Shown: piece by piece, positions 23,077-38,612 of the stretch
Position numbering within the stretch: position 1 is the first letter of the stretch
How the letters are laid out: each line of letters begins with the position of its first letter
Source of the DNA: Polyporus tsugae
Lineage: Eukaryota > Basidiomycota > Agaricomycetes > Polyporales > Polyporaceae
NCBI GenBank assembly: GCA_024305745.1
Contig: JAHRBS010000009.1
Span: 744,001-808,000, forward strand
Length of the DNA stretch: 64,000 bases
Direction: 5' to 3'
Notes under the pieces: model-generated
Told to the model about the DNA's origin: nothing
Database searches by the model: none
What the model saw: the letters and a program-made list of their open reading frames with translations, nothing else
Program-made: the position numbers and the translations under genes

Positions 23077-26000
23077 TCCTAGCACGTGCGAGTCCTCGTG
23101 TGCTCCGTTTCGTGTTGTCAGCCCTTTCCTATCACTTTCGCTTTCGTCTAGACCCTCTGGCCCCCGCTTGGGGCAGAGGCCTTGCAGTCTTTATCGCTAT
23201 GCCTGGTCGCAACAAAAGTAACAGGTTATCGGCGTACATAATTGCAGCCCCTTAGGTAATTCAGCTCGGTCTGTTCAGTGTTGTATCCCACTTTTCTTCA
23301 CTTCACTTCACTTCACTTCACCTCACGTCGTCGCTGGTGTCTCAAGGTGTTCAATGTTCCGGTACTGCATACATCCATCCATAGCCGTGTTGTTCAGATG
23401 CTCCGAATCCCCGTCTCACTGTATAATCTGAGTTCCCATATATCTCTGTGTCTCTCTTCTCTGTCTCTTACGTCTCACCATCTCTCTTACTTCTCTTGTG
23501 ATGCTCGACACGTACATATCCTCGTCGAGACCAGTGTCCCATCCACATCGATGTTGTTCATACCCGCTAATTATGACCCCCCCCCACCCCCATCCCATGT
23601 CTCGTTGCCCTGCCATTATGTCCCTTGTCTCACTTGTTCATGTCATGGTAGCTGGCTGTGCCCGGTTGTCGTTTTGCTCCAAGAGTATAATACAGCGTCC
23701 CCACATTACCCCTTATTTCTTCCCCTTCCCTCCCTCCCGCCCCACCTGTTTCTGGTCATATGTTTTGTCGTTACGTTATGGATCCATGACCCGCCTCATG
23801 ACACGACTGTGCGCGCGTGCACGCCCACATACACAAAAGTAGGGTACGATACGTCTATACGTACGCAGTACACGTCCACGTCTGGTACGCTCGAGTACGG
23901 TACTGTATGGTACGACTGGTGCGCATCGTCCACGCCGCCGTCGTTGACGTCGACGTGGACACACCCGCACAACACACAAAAGCTTGCACGCACCAATGGA
24001 AGAGCAGAATTTCATGATGAAACCAGGCTCGCGGCCCGAGTGTCGGTTGGAGGTCCGTCCGCCTGCTGGAGCCTGGACGAGCATTGGACGAGAAAACCCG
24101 TTTCTCCGAACGACGATCGCGACGCGTTTGGGAGCCGGGCCAACCGTCTCCCGTGGAGCGCCACTCGCCCCGCAACGTCTTCCGCCCCACAGGTCTCAGA
24201 CCCCTTCGCCAGCCTTTCCTATTGGCAGTGGCGGCTCGACGCTCGCGCTCGCGACGTCCACGGCGCGGAATCGAGGGGCCGCCGACGGGAGGTGTCCCGT
24301 GTTATGTGAATGTCGCGACCGATCCTCGACCGATCCTTCATTGGGACTTGCCCAACACAACCACACGGTGCGCTCTGAAACGTGGAGCGCGCCACAGGAC
24401 CCGTCACCTTGCCAAATCCGCGATCCCGCGGCGCGCATCCCCCCCCCCCTGATCAGATTGAGCTGTGGATGCGGAGGGCGTATGGTAGGTCGTCGCCCCT
24501 GACGACGACGGCGTGCATGGGCGTGGCGGGACCGGTACCGTGCTCCGCAGAGTAAGTACACGCAGGTGCGGCGCCCGTGAATACTAAGCGCATCTAGACG
24601 TGCCTGGTCAGTGAGACGTGCTGCGCGCTGTTGCGTTGGCTTAGCATTCAAGCGTTGGAGTTGATCGCCGTGGTCGACTCCTCTCCCATGTGTTTCGTCG
24701 TGGCCTGATGAACGTACATACGTTATATTAGAGCAGATTAGAACCCACATGAGCATCCGTGTGTAGCCCATTCACCTTACGTATGTACTATAGCTTGTAG
24801 TTTAATTAGTCGTTTGCTTGGTTCATGTGTTTCGTGTTAAGTAGCCTTAGAGTATGTGCTGTGTTTGTATAGATGCGTTTTGCTTGTCCCGTGGCCCCTA
24901 TCAGCCTCGTTAGTACGTTTCCTACTAGATCATGTTCATGATCAGTGTAAGTACCTGAGTGTTTGCGATCTACATACAGTAGACAGACGAGTCCGCTTGA
25001 CGTACCGCGCTAGTCCCCGGTGTCCCAGTCCGCCTGTCTGCCAGCTGCCTTCCTTACCTCCATCCGCACTGTTTCAGCGTCACCGCGAATGTGTGACCCG
25101 TGCGCAGGAGCCTCGCAATGTGCAATGCTGTCACCATCATGCACAAATTCGAAATTCGGGGATCCGGGTGTATGCGCAGACCGGCGCGGGGGCCGTGACC
25201 GAGCACAGGGTACTTACTGCTGGTGACGACAGTAGCACGGTGGCTGCCCGCGTGAGCGTTGGCGTTGAGGTAACGATGGAGTGTTTTGTACATACTCCAG
25301 CTCGCCTCCCCGCGGCGGTAGTCACGCAACTGCTGGGGTTCGGCGAATGCGGCCAGGTGTTCCGGAGCGGCGACGGTCAGACTGAGTCAGTCCGCACAGG
25401 GTAGCGGGCGATCTCGCGATTGACAATGATAGGGACGGCCAGGACGGCTAGGACGGTTGTGGGCAAGTTGTGGGCCGTAGGTGAATGGTGAATCGCAGCG
25501 CCGTGGCCGTGACTGCGCCATTGTCGAGCGAAGCTCAGCTGACTTTGAGCTGAGCCACGAGCCACGAGTCGCGGGGAACGGTTGCGATTCCGGAATGGCT
25601 TGAGCCAAGACGTGACGCGATTGTCTGATGGAGATGTGCTTGGTTTTCGACCTCGACGTCCACAGAAAGCGAGGAGTGAGTAAGGTTGGGGCCTAGCACT
25701 ACTGAGCAGATGGTAAACTGGTCACCTCGAGGAGAACTATACCCCATGGGCGAGGAGAGTGCACAGCGCAAGAGGATCGGCTAAGAGCATGACAACGTCA
25801 CGTCCACGCTCGTTGGAGGCGGCGCTAGTCCTTGCGTCGGCCTGCCAGTCCTAATCCCACCTTTCGTCGGTCCGTCAGTCAAAATCAAAAATTAAGCAAT
25901 GGGAGGCCCAGGATACCGTTCCACCGCCGAGATACGAACTCGATGAAAACGGATCGTCCATCCGCGAGGAAGACCCGTAATAGTAATACGTTTGCGATAT

Positions 26001-29000
26001 GGCAAGTCGGACCCAAACGCCGCACGGGATGGTGACATTGTGCTCCACCGCGTTCGCTCGTCCAATACCAAGCGGCGCGATGGTGGGCCGATGTGACAGG
26101 GCTTGCGTTCAGAATCAGAAGTCGCGCCGCAGGCGTTGCGTTGATTGAAGGACGACAGCCACGAGGCAGACGCGCGCGTCCCGGAGCTTGGAAGGCTATC
26201 GTACGGCACAGATCGATGGCCGAGCGCGAGCGCGATTGGTGGTAGATCGCCGGAGCTTACAGCACAGACAAGGAGCGAAGGCACCGCGAGGAGGCGAGCG
26301 AAGACCTGAGAAGCCCCCGATGACGAACGTGAGAGCGGCCATTGGGTGCCAGGTCGGGGCGGGTCGTGTGTTTGCCCTTCCGGAAGGATGCAGTTCGGAG
26401 TGGTCGGTCACTGTTCGACGACAGCGTCCGGCTAGTGCATCCATCCTCGTGTTTGCGGCCTGACCGTTGAGCTCATCGCGGCGTCGGTCGATCGGCTCGG
26501 CAGGAGAGTGGGCTCGATATGTGTGCGATGGCACAGGATGGCACATCAAAAGAAGCACGCCAGGAGTCAGCCACAGTGGGCACGCGATCGCCAGGTGGCA
26601 GGGGTGCGCGTGTCCGCGGCGTGCGCAACGTGTCTTCGCTAAGTACCGGAAGCGTCCTGGGAAGTCGTGCCATGGTGCCCATGCCCTTCACGAGAGCGAG
26701 GAGGCGAGGTGTGGGTGAGCTCCGAGGGCGACGCATCAACTGATGCAAGAGCGGAGCTTGTGTAGCCCACACGTGTTGAGAGGATCCGGAGGGTAAACCA
26801 TAGGATGCGCAGCAGCGGAGACTCAGACGAGCTTCCGTGGATACATGCGAGGCCGAGCGGAGAAAGAGAAGTTGGGACGCGGTGCCCTTCGGAGCGGGAC
26901 GACGAGACGCGGATAGGTCGGCTCGCGCCGGGACCAGAGAGGGAATGCCTTGACTTTCGATCCTCCTTTTTGGGAGCTGGTGAGAAGGTGGACATGGGAA
27001 GGCATCACCACGAGTACCGATGGAAGCAGCGTCCGCACTGGTCTGCGCAAATGCCTGGGAGCTTGGATATGAATAGAGCATGGGTATGATAGCCCAAACG
27101 CTGCCCCAACGAACGAATTCGGTCGTGGGGCGTACCTTGTAGGAGGTTGTGGCGGGAGCACGATACGCCTGGGCGCTGCATAGGCGCTGTGGGAAGCGTG
27201 ACATCTCTAGGTGGAAGATGCCAAGTGAATCCAAACGGAATGAACTTGAGACGAATCGGTGAACACTAAGCGGGTAGAGATGCAGGTGTAAAGAGAACAT
27301 GAAGCCCGCCGGGGATCCACCGCCCATATACGTCAAGTCCACGAGCATTGTCCCTTCTACGCTACTCGTCGGACAGGGCATGCAACGTGAAGCAGGCAGC
27401 GGTGACATAGAGCCGACGTTGAGACATGGGAGCGAGAGTGGTGGATGTTGCCTGCGCCCCGCCTTGGCTTCTTGGTTTCTTGATATGTTCGTACGTGTCG
27501 AAGCTCTAATGCTACACAAATGTTATTTCAATCATGAAAGTATGGGACGCGCTTTGACGCACATAAGAGGCGATGGTCTTTGAGGTACCCATCGTCACAG
27601 TGTACTCCGCTAGACCAATGGTGCAGGAGTGGCACCTTGGATGGCAATCCTCCTTCAGCCAAGAAAAGACTCCGTTCGAAAAACTGTAATCACCTTGAAG
27701 ATATTGGCATGCGAACACATGTTCCGGGAAACATTGCTTCGCAGCGATTTCCAGGTCTTCGCAGGTCATCCTGGATTATCACTGGGACCTTCGGTGAACT
27801 TATAGTATTAGTCTGTAGCAGTGGCATATATTAGGACCTTGACTGGTATCCATATACCATAGCATATGTTGAGATATGGCTGCCATGGAGTCAATATCTA
27901 TGCTCCCACCAAGTCCAAGTCCAAAATTAGGGACGCAACGTGATGGAGATGCAGAGAAGACACCTAGATTAGGCGCCATATGTCGAGGACGGTGTCCAGG
28001 AAGGTGGAGGCTTGAAATGACCTCCCCAGCGGTGCTGAAGCCTGCAGAATGGGTTTGAGGACGAAACCGAGCGCATATAGGAGGGAGATGGTGGTGGCAG
28101 AAAAATAAGAGCAGAAAATTTCCTGTGCGAGCGCGAGCTTCTGGGGAGCGCTATGGAAGTCTCGGCGCGGTCGGCAACATGCGCCTGCCAAATCGGGACG
28201 TGTGTAAGCGTGTGTGTGGTTGGTTTAGCGCTGCCCCCGGCTTTAGTTAACTTGAATCTGCGACGAGCTTCTTGCCCAGTGCCCGACCGAGCTCGTCATC
28301 GTCTCCTCATGATGAGCCACGGCTTTCGTCCGTCTGTATCGTGTGTAAACGGCCAATGAACCTTGGGAATATCGCCGGTGCGTGGCACCATGTCGGAGGA
28401 ATCGACTCAGTAGTAGTATCAGGCGACCGTCCTATGGAAGCTAAGGTCTAGTATGTGCTGATTGCAACTTCGTTCAGGTAAGCAAAAGCAGTGAAATGGT
28501 TGCATTTTATGTCCGACTCACGCTGCCATCGCAGGAGGAGCGATGACTGGCAAAGGAATGCAGGCAGTGACTTCTTACATTGGCAATGTGTTGCGACCCG
28601 CCTCCCCCCACGAAGGTTTGGACTGCAGCTATTCCAGCGGTGCGCTACGAATAGATAGAAACAATCTTTCCACACAACACACATACACAAGACGGTGCCT
28701 TTAAACGTATCCGTACTGCTCCGAAGAAGCACTCCGGCTTCTCACAGAGCCCATGCTCGTGGAATGTCGACTGTCCCAAGAGCAACAATCTAGGTGAACC
28801 TGTCCTCTTTAAACAAATCTGTTGGTATATTATAAATTGACCAATACTTGGGGATGGTATTCGGCGATTTTGAATGCGGTCTTGAGATCATCAGGAGGTG
28901 ATGTTGCACTACACTCTCATATGCCGTGAGGTCCGTGGGCGTGTCTGCTGAGACACTTTCTTTGTGCTCGCAGACTCTCGTGTCGGTGTTTAACTGGCCG

Positions 29001-29290
29001 GCGTGTGGACACGTAGCTACGTGTCAGTTAAGGGATTAGTACATCGGTCGGCTACGGAAGCGCCACGCTCGTGCCTCGCGTCAGTAGCTTACTTCGCGAT
29101 TTCATGCAGTGGAATCCCGACAGTCGATAGTGCGGGAAGGACCACAGTTCTCCGTGTCTCTCCTTTGCACCATACCCGAATGATCGCGCCATCATTCATT
29201 CGCCGTCGCCTATGTCCTCCACAGGTATATAAGCAGTGGCCGCGAACTGTCTGAGCGGTGGACCGTAGAGCTCCAAGCCCCCTGCCCCAG
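23077..29290. other. 6-kb gene-poor region, microsatellites
   Basis: No supported gene was found. A TTCAC pentanucleotide repeat of about five to six units lies at 23296-23326, and a poly-C run lies near 23578. Open frames up to about 350 codons exist (23278-24309 plus, 26473-27519 minus) but show no domain, and they are rich in Arg, Ser and Pro as expected of chance frames in GC-rich DNA. Small direct repeats occur near 25430-25460 (GGACGG-type) and 25555-25572. The part near 29200 is the promoter of MET17-type copy A. Confidence 0.5.
29226..29233 (+). promoter_or_regulatory. TATA box of MET17-type copy A
   Basis: TATATAAG lies 65 bp before the predicted ATG at 29291. Copies B and C have a TATA-like element at a similar distance. 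Confidence 0.6.
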
Positions 29291-31940
<2,650 letters not shown>

Positions 31941-32768
31941 TCACTGGCTCTTCACCGACGCAAGCCGCCTCTGCGGGACCGGGGGCGGCGTCGCTGACAG
32001 GGGACCGTCATAGATGTAGGGGTTGGCTGGGATGAAGACCTGGGGGCCGTTCAACATCTGCTCGATGAAGGCCAAGTCCTCGTCTGGTGGCGCCATCGTC
32101 TTCTTGACCAGCTTGACAGCGAAGAGGCTCAGGTCTGGTTCAGACGTCGCAGCGGGTGCGTCGAAACCTGATTGCAAGGTGAGTTTCGAGCTGTCGTTCC
32201 AAGTGGCGTGGTTAGTCGCTGATTGGGGGCCGGAAGGGAGACAACTCACCCCTCGTCGTCCTCGCAGATAAAAATGTCCTTCTTGTAGGAGGACGCACGC
32301 GACATGGTGGTGGGAGGCGTTATAGTTCCATCGCTCTGAACCGCTGTCCAATCTGAGTCGGAGCCTTGGGACGAGTAGGAGGGAACCCGGTAGAGACTTG
32401 CTCCGGGCAGCTCGCTATCCACTACACTGCCCTCAACCATCATGTCCACGTCCATGTCCCGTCGTTCTGACAAAGTCTTCAAAAGCCAATGAACAACATG
32501 TAAGCAGAACAACCACACATCGTCGCGGTAACCCACTCACCGGAAGCATGCCACTCTCAAAGTTCGTCGACCACTCCCCGAGTTCTTGTATGGAGTGGCG
32601 CCGCTGGCGGGGGCGTCCGTGGTGCTTGCGCACGCCCGCGAAGCTGCGTCCGAGTTTCGTCCAGCTTATTCTGCGCGGAGCCCGCTCCTGGCCAGATGTC
32701 TCGACCCCGGCCTTGCCTGCGACAAACGCCTTGAAGGGCGCAGAAAATGGGATATAGAAGAAAGGCAT
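31941..32768 (-). CDS. Hypothetical protein
   Basis: Three exons (32768-32541, 32476-32250, 32190-31941) join in frame to 234 residues. I do not recognise the family. The first exon is basic and Arg-rich, with KHHGRPRQRRHS. The middle is acidic and Ser-rich, with YKKDIFICEDDEG at its end. The last exon has LFAVKLVKKTM followed by DEDLAFIEQMLNGPQVFIPA and a Pro-rich end. No signal peptide or membrane segment is visible. The splice sites are canonical and the codon use is like that of its neighbours, so a real gene is likely. Its 3' end faces copy A of the sulfhydrylase. Confidence 0.65.
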
Positions 32769-33529
32769 TGTCGGAAGGCTAAGGGATGCGAGGAATCGGT
32801 GGGAGGAGACCGGGGATACGACACGCCGGAGGAGGGTAAGGGAGAGAGGCCTGTGCGATATTTAGGGGTCGAGGAATGGAGGGCGTCTTTTATAGACGAC
32901 ATGTCGCGGTCGACGCGTTCACGCTTTGTCGTTGGAAAGACAATCTCGATGATGCGAGTGGGCCTATGTGGGGACTGTGGGTGACGTGAAGGAGCAATGT
33001 CACCTCGAACGCGCGCTTGGGACAATAGAACAGAGACATGTGGCCACGACGCACGCAATGACATGCCCAAAGGGCTTCGGAGCTCTAGAATAGTCTTGTA
33101 AAGCGCGGTGACGCAGGTGCATTGGCCCCCGCGAGTATCTTGTTTATTGGCCACGAGGCATTCACCCTTCTCGCTGGTTCTAGCTCGTTCTGCAGAGACA
33201 GCGTACGAGTATGGTGGCCATCCAAAGCGTTTGGTTGTGCCCCGTAACCTAGTCTCAGTCCCATGATTTGCTTTCTCGTGGCCATAGCTACTCAGCATGG
33301 ACCGCTTCCTCGCAGGCCGCCACTTGTTTGCGAACGATAAGGCGGGAATCAAAGTCACAAAGCTGCAGGTATCCGGTTGATTATCAATGATATCTCTATA
33401 ACAATTGTGAGCGTATGCTGAGCCACGACGGCAGAAGTACGCACAAATACAAAGTCCACAAGTTAAACTGCAATATATTCTTAAAGAGACAATATTCTGG
33501 ATTTGCCCCCAAGCGTACACCTTCAATGT
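32769..33529. other. Intergenic, no gene seen
   Basis: The region upstream of the minus-strand hypothetical gene is open in one minus frame for about 286 codons. It has no recognisable motif and overlaps that gene's promoter and first exon, so it is not called as a gene. Confidence 0.45.
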
Positions 33530-34595
33530 TCATCGGACGAAAAGTCGCTTGGACCTCAACGGACGTGCTGCACCTACACGGCCAGTCTCCTCTTGATACA
33601 TGCGGTATGCTTCGCGGAGATGGTCGGGGGACAGTGGACCTGTCTCGCCCCTGCGCGCTTGGACTTGCCGTGCTACACAACAACCGATGAGGCGAGCGTT
33701 TTGTAAGTGGCACACTGAAAAGCGGCGTACCTTTCTCAACGATTTCTCCAACAAAAACTTTCGAGAAACCTGCAACGATCTGCGCAACGGACTGTGAGAC
33801 CTGCTGCCCTGTCGCTTGCTGGATGACCTATATGCACGATAAATGGTCGGTAAGCAAGCAAAGGACGAGGGGGGATGACACACCTTGCGTACGGCTTGCT
33901 TGGGCAGCGCATGCCTACGATATGACTCAAAACGGTCGTACTGCTGAGAACTGAAGTTGTCCATGAGGACTCTGTGGCAGGTATTGGCATTCAGCACACG
34001 CGCTAGCATGAGAAGGGCACCACACGCACTTTAAGTTGTCCTTCGACTGACTCTGCCACGACAATTGCGCCGAATAGTCGTCGTCCGCCATCGCGGGCAG
34101 CATCTCGTCCTCTCCGTCGCCATCCTCCTCCCCGGCCGGTGCGCCAGTAGTGGTCGTGGCTGCTGCCGCACCCGATGGTCCTGGGGTACCACCCTCCCCT
34201 CCAGCGCCAGGCGTCGCAGAGGGCGGTTGCGCCCCTGGAAGGCTGAGCCCCTGGGCAAGCAGAGTAGCTTGAGCGTCCTGTGTGGCGGCAGGTGTTGAGG
34301 TCCCTCCAGCAGAATTCGTGCCAGTTGCCGGTTGTGACGACGTGCTGCCAGTAAGCTGAGGATCTATCCATTGCAGAGAAGATTGTGCGGAGGGCTGGGT
34401 TGTGGAAGGGGCGCGTGGGGTTTCTGCGCCCGCATTCGCATTCGCATTGGCGTTGGCGTTCTTGGGTTTCCGACCACGCTTCGCGCCAGATCCTCGAGTG
34501 GATGCGCTTCCACGCACTGCTATAGGGGTTGAGGGCGTGCCGGAAGGCATGAAAGAGCGTTCGGGCACGGGGTAGTTCGCGAAAGGCGAGCTCAT
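33530..34595 (-). CDS. TAF11: TFIID subunit TAF11 (histone-fold)
   Basis: Four exons (34595-34033, 33971-33884, 33827-33731, 33672-33530) join in frame to 296 residues. The C-terminal third carries the hTAFII28-like histone fold: DNFSSQQYDRFESYRRHALP, then QAVRKVIQQATGQQVSQSVA, then QIVAGFSKVFVGEIVEKAR, and TGPLSPDHLREAYRMYQEE. TAF11 pairs with TAF13 in TFIID and helps place TBP on core promoters in the nucleus. The N-terminal 185 residues are low complexity: a GRKPK basic patch, an Ala-Asn dipeptide repeat, and Pro/Thr/Gly-rich then acidic sequence. It is divergent from the Iec1-like zinc-finger gene, with 318 bp between starts. The match to TAF11 is strong in the fold region. Confidence 0.9.
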
Positions 34596-34913
34596 TCTAG
34601 CAGGATGCTAAGTTTCCTGTCCGTTCCACAGCTTGTATGCGCAATAGTTATGACAAAGAATGTGTTTTGATTCTGAAAGAGCCACTTGCCGCAATCCAGG
34701 ATTGGGCAGAGCTGAAGGGACTGGCAAAGAGAGGATTGTGGGATGATGGTGATAGCCAAAGAAAGCGAAGATAGGAAGCGCTCGGGGAGGAGGCAGGCTT
34801 TGAGGCGATGACTTGGCGAGCACGACCTCGTCCTGACGCACCCGCTCCCTGCCCTCCTCTTGCTTCTCTTCGTGTTTCTCTAATACTTCCTGTGGACTCA
34901 AAAATTATTCGCC
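34596..34913. promoter_or_regulatory. Shared promoter of TAF11 and the Iec1-like gene
   Basis: The two predicted ATGs point away from each other with 318 bp between them. No named element was identified. The arrangement suggests a bidirectional promoter for two general transcription/chromatin factors. Confidence 0.45.
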
Positions 34914-36405
34914 ATGGCGCGCAGCGTATACAGTCCATCCCCTTCACCCAGTCTCCGATCGAACACCCCTTTTTCAGAATCCTCCTCTGACGAGGATCTG
35001 GTCCCCTACCCGGAGGCTGCAGGAGAGTATGGTCCGTCGGCGTCAAGACCCGGGTCTCCCCAGACAGCGGAGGCGAGCATGCTTGGGGAGGAACGAGAGG
35101 CGGATACCATGACTTGTCAGTGGGAGGACTGTGGGAGGGTGTTCAATCACCTACCGACACTCATCGAACATATACACAACGGTGAGTTTCACTTCAACAC
35201 GATGCTGGTTTGGTAAAGAAGGTTTGGGAGACATAATGCACCAGCTGTGACAGCGGGGGCACCTACAATCCCAGGCTGGCTGGGAGTCGTGACTAGAACA
35301 GGGGAAGTGGAACTTCGGGGATGCTGGAGTCCTATCGCTTTGATCGTTGACGACAGAGACATGGCAGTGGAAGTGGAACTCACCCGACCGCAAACTAATT
35401 GAACTTTGAGTTCTACTTCCATGTACATACTCTATCAAAGCCTCAAACTTATCTCGAAACGACTTTTTGTGCCGCATTTATGTGGTGAAATGCTGATCCA
35501 TTCTCATAGACCACATCGGTGTACACAAGTCGAACTACACTTGTGAATGGTCTGGTTGCGTCCGCCGAGGAATCGCGCAGACCTCTCGGTTCGCCCTCAT
35601 CTCCCATATACGATCACATACCGGAGAGAAGCCCTTCACCTGCCCTCGGCCGGGTAAGTAGTCGCAAGTCATTTTTGTTACATACGACCGCCCTGACATC
35701 TGTCTGGATGTAGAATGTGATAAGTCCTTCACTCGTTCGGATGCACTTGCCAAGCACATGCGCATACAGCACAACATCTCTCCTCCGCTACCTGGCCGAG
35801 GTGGTAACCGTAAGCGCAAGCGCGAAGAGCCAGAACCGGCTCAAACGCATGCTCCTGATCCGTACGGCTACTCGACCTTCAAGGTTGAGGCGCAAGCAGA
35901 CGACGACGACGGGTTCCGGGTTTCACCCGTCGACGGGAGCGGTCATGCTTCACGACTGCCCCAGACTCAGACTCCTGTCCGACAATTGACCCCGGAGCCG
36001 GGCATGTTTGAGTACGACCCGGAGGATGAGCTGCCGCCACACCTCCTCAGACAAGAGGACCCCGCGACGGGCTTGATCATGGGACGCTCGCACACCCAGG
36101 TGCGATACATGCTCATGAAGGCGAAGCACAAATGGATTCTGGAGCAGCATGAGGCCCTTGTGGAGGAGCTCCGCGTGTTGAGACATGAGGAGAAGTGTTG
36201 GAAAGAGCGGAAGGACGCTCTTCTCGACGAATTGTTGAAGAAGCAGTTCGGGTATGGATGCCTTTTGACTGCCTCCCTATTTCGAGACTCACCCTCCCTC
36301 CCTGCCCGTAGACCGCAGGCAGAGCAGCTGATGAACCCGCTCGTCATGGCTCCACAGAACACCTACGTTTACACCGCGGAACGCGAAGAGGAGCCCTTTG
36401 CATAG
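34914..36405 (+). CDS. Iec1-like C2H2 zinc-finger protein
   Basis: Four exons (34914-35181, 35510-35653, 35714-36251, 36312-36405) join in frame to 347 residues. The zinc-finger array has a GLI/ZIC-like start, CQWEDCGRVFNHLPTLIEHI, then DHIGVHKSNYTCEWSGCVRR and FALISHIRSHTGEKPFTCP, then CDKSFTRSDALAKHMRIQH. This layout resembles the S. pombe INO80-complex subunit Iec1 and related fungal proteins. The C-terminus has a predicted coiled coil (MKAKHKWILEQHEALVEELR and following), in line with a complex subunit, although the exact assignment is from memory of the family. The second intron lies inside the finger array; the first, at 328 bp, is longer than the usual 50-60 bp. Nuclear role in chromatin remodelling or transcription is inferred. 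Confidence 0.75.
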
Positions 36406-36733
36406 TCGACTATGTTGCGCCTTCGACGGGATGGTTGTTACTTCTTGTTACCTGTATGTATTACATATATCTAACTTAGTCGCATCGCCTCAGATCAAGG
36501 GCTTATTGGGTGTGTTATTGTTCCGGGTTGCGGGCGCTCCACCAGCTTTTTGTTGTGTCCTTCCTGATTTGGGATGTGTGGAAGGTCCGTCGCTTTGCCG
36601 CCGCTTCAAAGCCGCTCGACCCCTGCAACTGCAACCACTACCACCACCACCATACCTCCCTCCGAGTGTCGACCCACTTCTACCACTGCACACAACCTGT
36701 GTTTTTCACTCTCGCCTAGCATTTCCTCCCCAA

Positions 36734-38612
36734 ATGCCGCCACGCGTCACTCGGCTTCCTTCCCCAGTCAACTGTCTAACCACTTCCGACCTCGACGTGC
36801 CCATCGCGACGTCTGACTCCCCTCCTCAACAACTACGATCTTCCCCGCGTCGTCACTCCAGCTTGCGCGGAACGACCGCTAGTAAATCCCGAAAGCGCGG
36901 TCGCGCAGCTACGACCACCCCGAAAGTCCCCCATCTCGGCCACAGCAAGCTCATCGACACCTTTCGCGATGCGGTCTCTGAAGGCGACCTCCCTCCACCG
37001 AAATACTCAGCATTCAAGTACAACTTCCACGAGCCAGGTGAGTCCTCTCTCCCCGATCCCTGAGGTCATCGTTGAACTCCCTAACCATCGCCATCTCTAT
37101 CACCGGGGACGTTCTCAGAGGAGCTGCCCCAACCACCCGAGCCCGAGTCCGAACCCGAACCCGAACCCCTCCCCCGCGCCTCCCTCAGTCCTCCGCCAGA
37201 GCTCGCCGAGAAGATCCCACCGTGGTTCCGCGACGTGAATGGGCTGCGCTATGCCTACCCGCCCGAGCATCCCGAGAACCCACAGTGGTTTGACAGGATG
37301 TTCGGCTGCGTTATGCGGGGCCACACCGACATGCGGAAGCTGCTTAACGACCTGCGCAAGGAACTGACCCACCTCCTCGCCGAGATGACACTCGCGGAGA
37401 TCGAGGCCGACGACAGTCTCGCAATGTATCAAGAGCTACTGCAGGACATCCAGCGGGTCGCGGGCACGAAGTTTGCGCGGGCGGTCACTGATGTGTCTGG
37501 GTGCTGGCATCTGGAAGAGACAAGTCAAGGCGTCGAGGTGCAATATGACCCGGAGAAGCGGGAGCGTGCTCGCCAGGCGAACCGCGCGGCGGGTGGGCAG
37601 AACGGTGCCCACGCCGACTTGGCTGCTGCTGTAAGCGAGTAAGTATCCGTATATTTCGTGACTGGAGACCCCCACTGATGAGCATCCCATCACTAGGATC
37701 GACGACATCGATCCCTCCGAGACCCCATACGGCGGCGAGCCGTCCAGCCCCGCGCCGGAGTCCCCCTCTCACGGGCCCTCGATGCGCGCACAGAAACGTC
37801 GCCAGGAGCGCCCTGCCGCCCCTCCCCCCAAACGGCATCGCGTTTTCCCTCCTCCCCCGCATTCTCCCATTATGCAGGTGCGAGACTCCACCCTCCCCCC
37901 ATCTTCCCCCATCCAGTCCCTCCCGTCGTCGAGCTCTCCCAGCCGCACCGCCCATAGCGACCCTGTCGTCCCTCCTGATCCAGCCCCGGTTACGGCCACC
38001 GTGTCCTTGGCGTCGCTCAATCTCGAACTCAACTTCAAGCCCTCCAGTTCTAACTACATCTCCGACCCCTCTCAGTGCGTGCACGACGACTCGAGTGGAG
38101 AGGACGTCGACCCTCCCGCCAGCGGCGAGCCAGTCGACCCCAACCCCGTGCCCCCGCCCGCCCCCGCGGCGCCTGCGAACTCGATCCCGTCCGCTTACTA
38201 CGCGTGGAGCTTTCCAAAGGAGAAGTGCTTCCCATGGAATCCGCCGTCGACCATCCCCCGGCGGCCGAGCGAGGACGACATCAAGATGGCCTGGTCGCCC
38301 GAGCCCGCTGCCGAGGCGGAGGGAAGCAAGAAGCGGACGCGAGAGGAGGACGACGGAGACGACGGCGAGGACAGCGGAATCATCGTGCCGAAGAGGACCG
38401 CCGTGGGTGCGGAGAGCCCGTTCCGGGACGCGAATGAGAGCGTCGAGGTCGCCGAGAGCGTGAGCGCGGCGATCGGTGCGGCCCACCGGGCGGCGGCGAA
38501 GGCGAAGGCGAAGGCGCGCCCCCTCACCAAGGACGAGCGGGAGGAGAGGGAGTTCATGGCCCATCTCCGTGCGAGATTCCAGGATCCCAACTACTTCCCG
38601 TATGAAGGCTAG
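36734..38612 (+). CDS. Hypothetical nuclear-like protein
   Basis: Three exons (36734-37037, 37119-37638, 37697-38612) join in frame to 579 residues. I do not recognise the family. The N-terminus is basic, with a KSRKRGR cluster. A more ordered segment follows: LGHSKLIDTFRDAVSEGDLP and a helical stretch around HTDMRKLLNDLRKELTHLLA. Then come long Pro/Ser-rich and acidic regions, a QKRRQERPAAPPPKRHR cluster that may be a nuclear localisation signal, and EDDGDDGEDSGIIVPKR. It ends in an Ala/Lys run (AAKAKAKARPLTKDER) and FQDPNYFPYEG. It lies 328 bp downstream of the Iec1-like gene on the same strand. An EP-dipeptide repeat occurs near 37145-37175. Real gene likely; function unknown. Confidence 0.7.

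Noticed and set aside
23278..24309. 343-codon open frame on the plus strand
   Set aside because: It begins inside the TTCAC microsatellite and has no family features.
26473..27519. 348-codon open frame on the minus strand
   Set aside because: No domain, no splice pattern, and Ser/Pro/Arg-rich composition expected of chance frames in GC-rich DNA.
32666..33526. 286-codon open frame on the minus strand
   Set aside because: It overlaps the promoter and first exon of the hypothetical gene at 31941-32768 in another frame and shows no motif.
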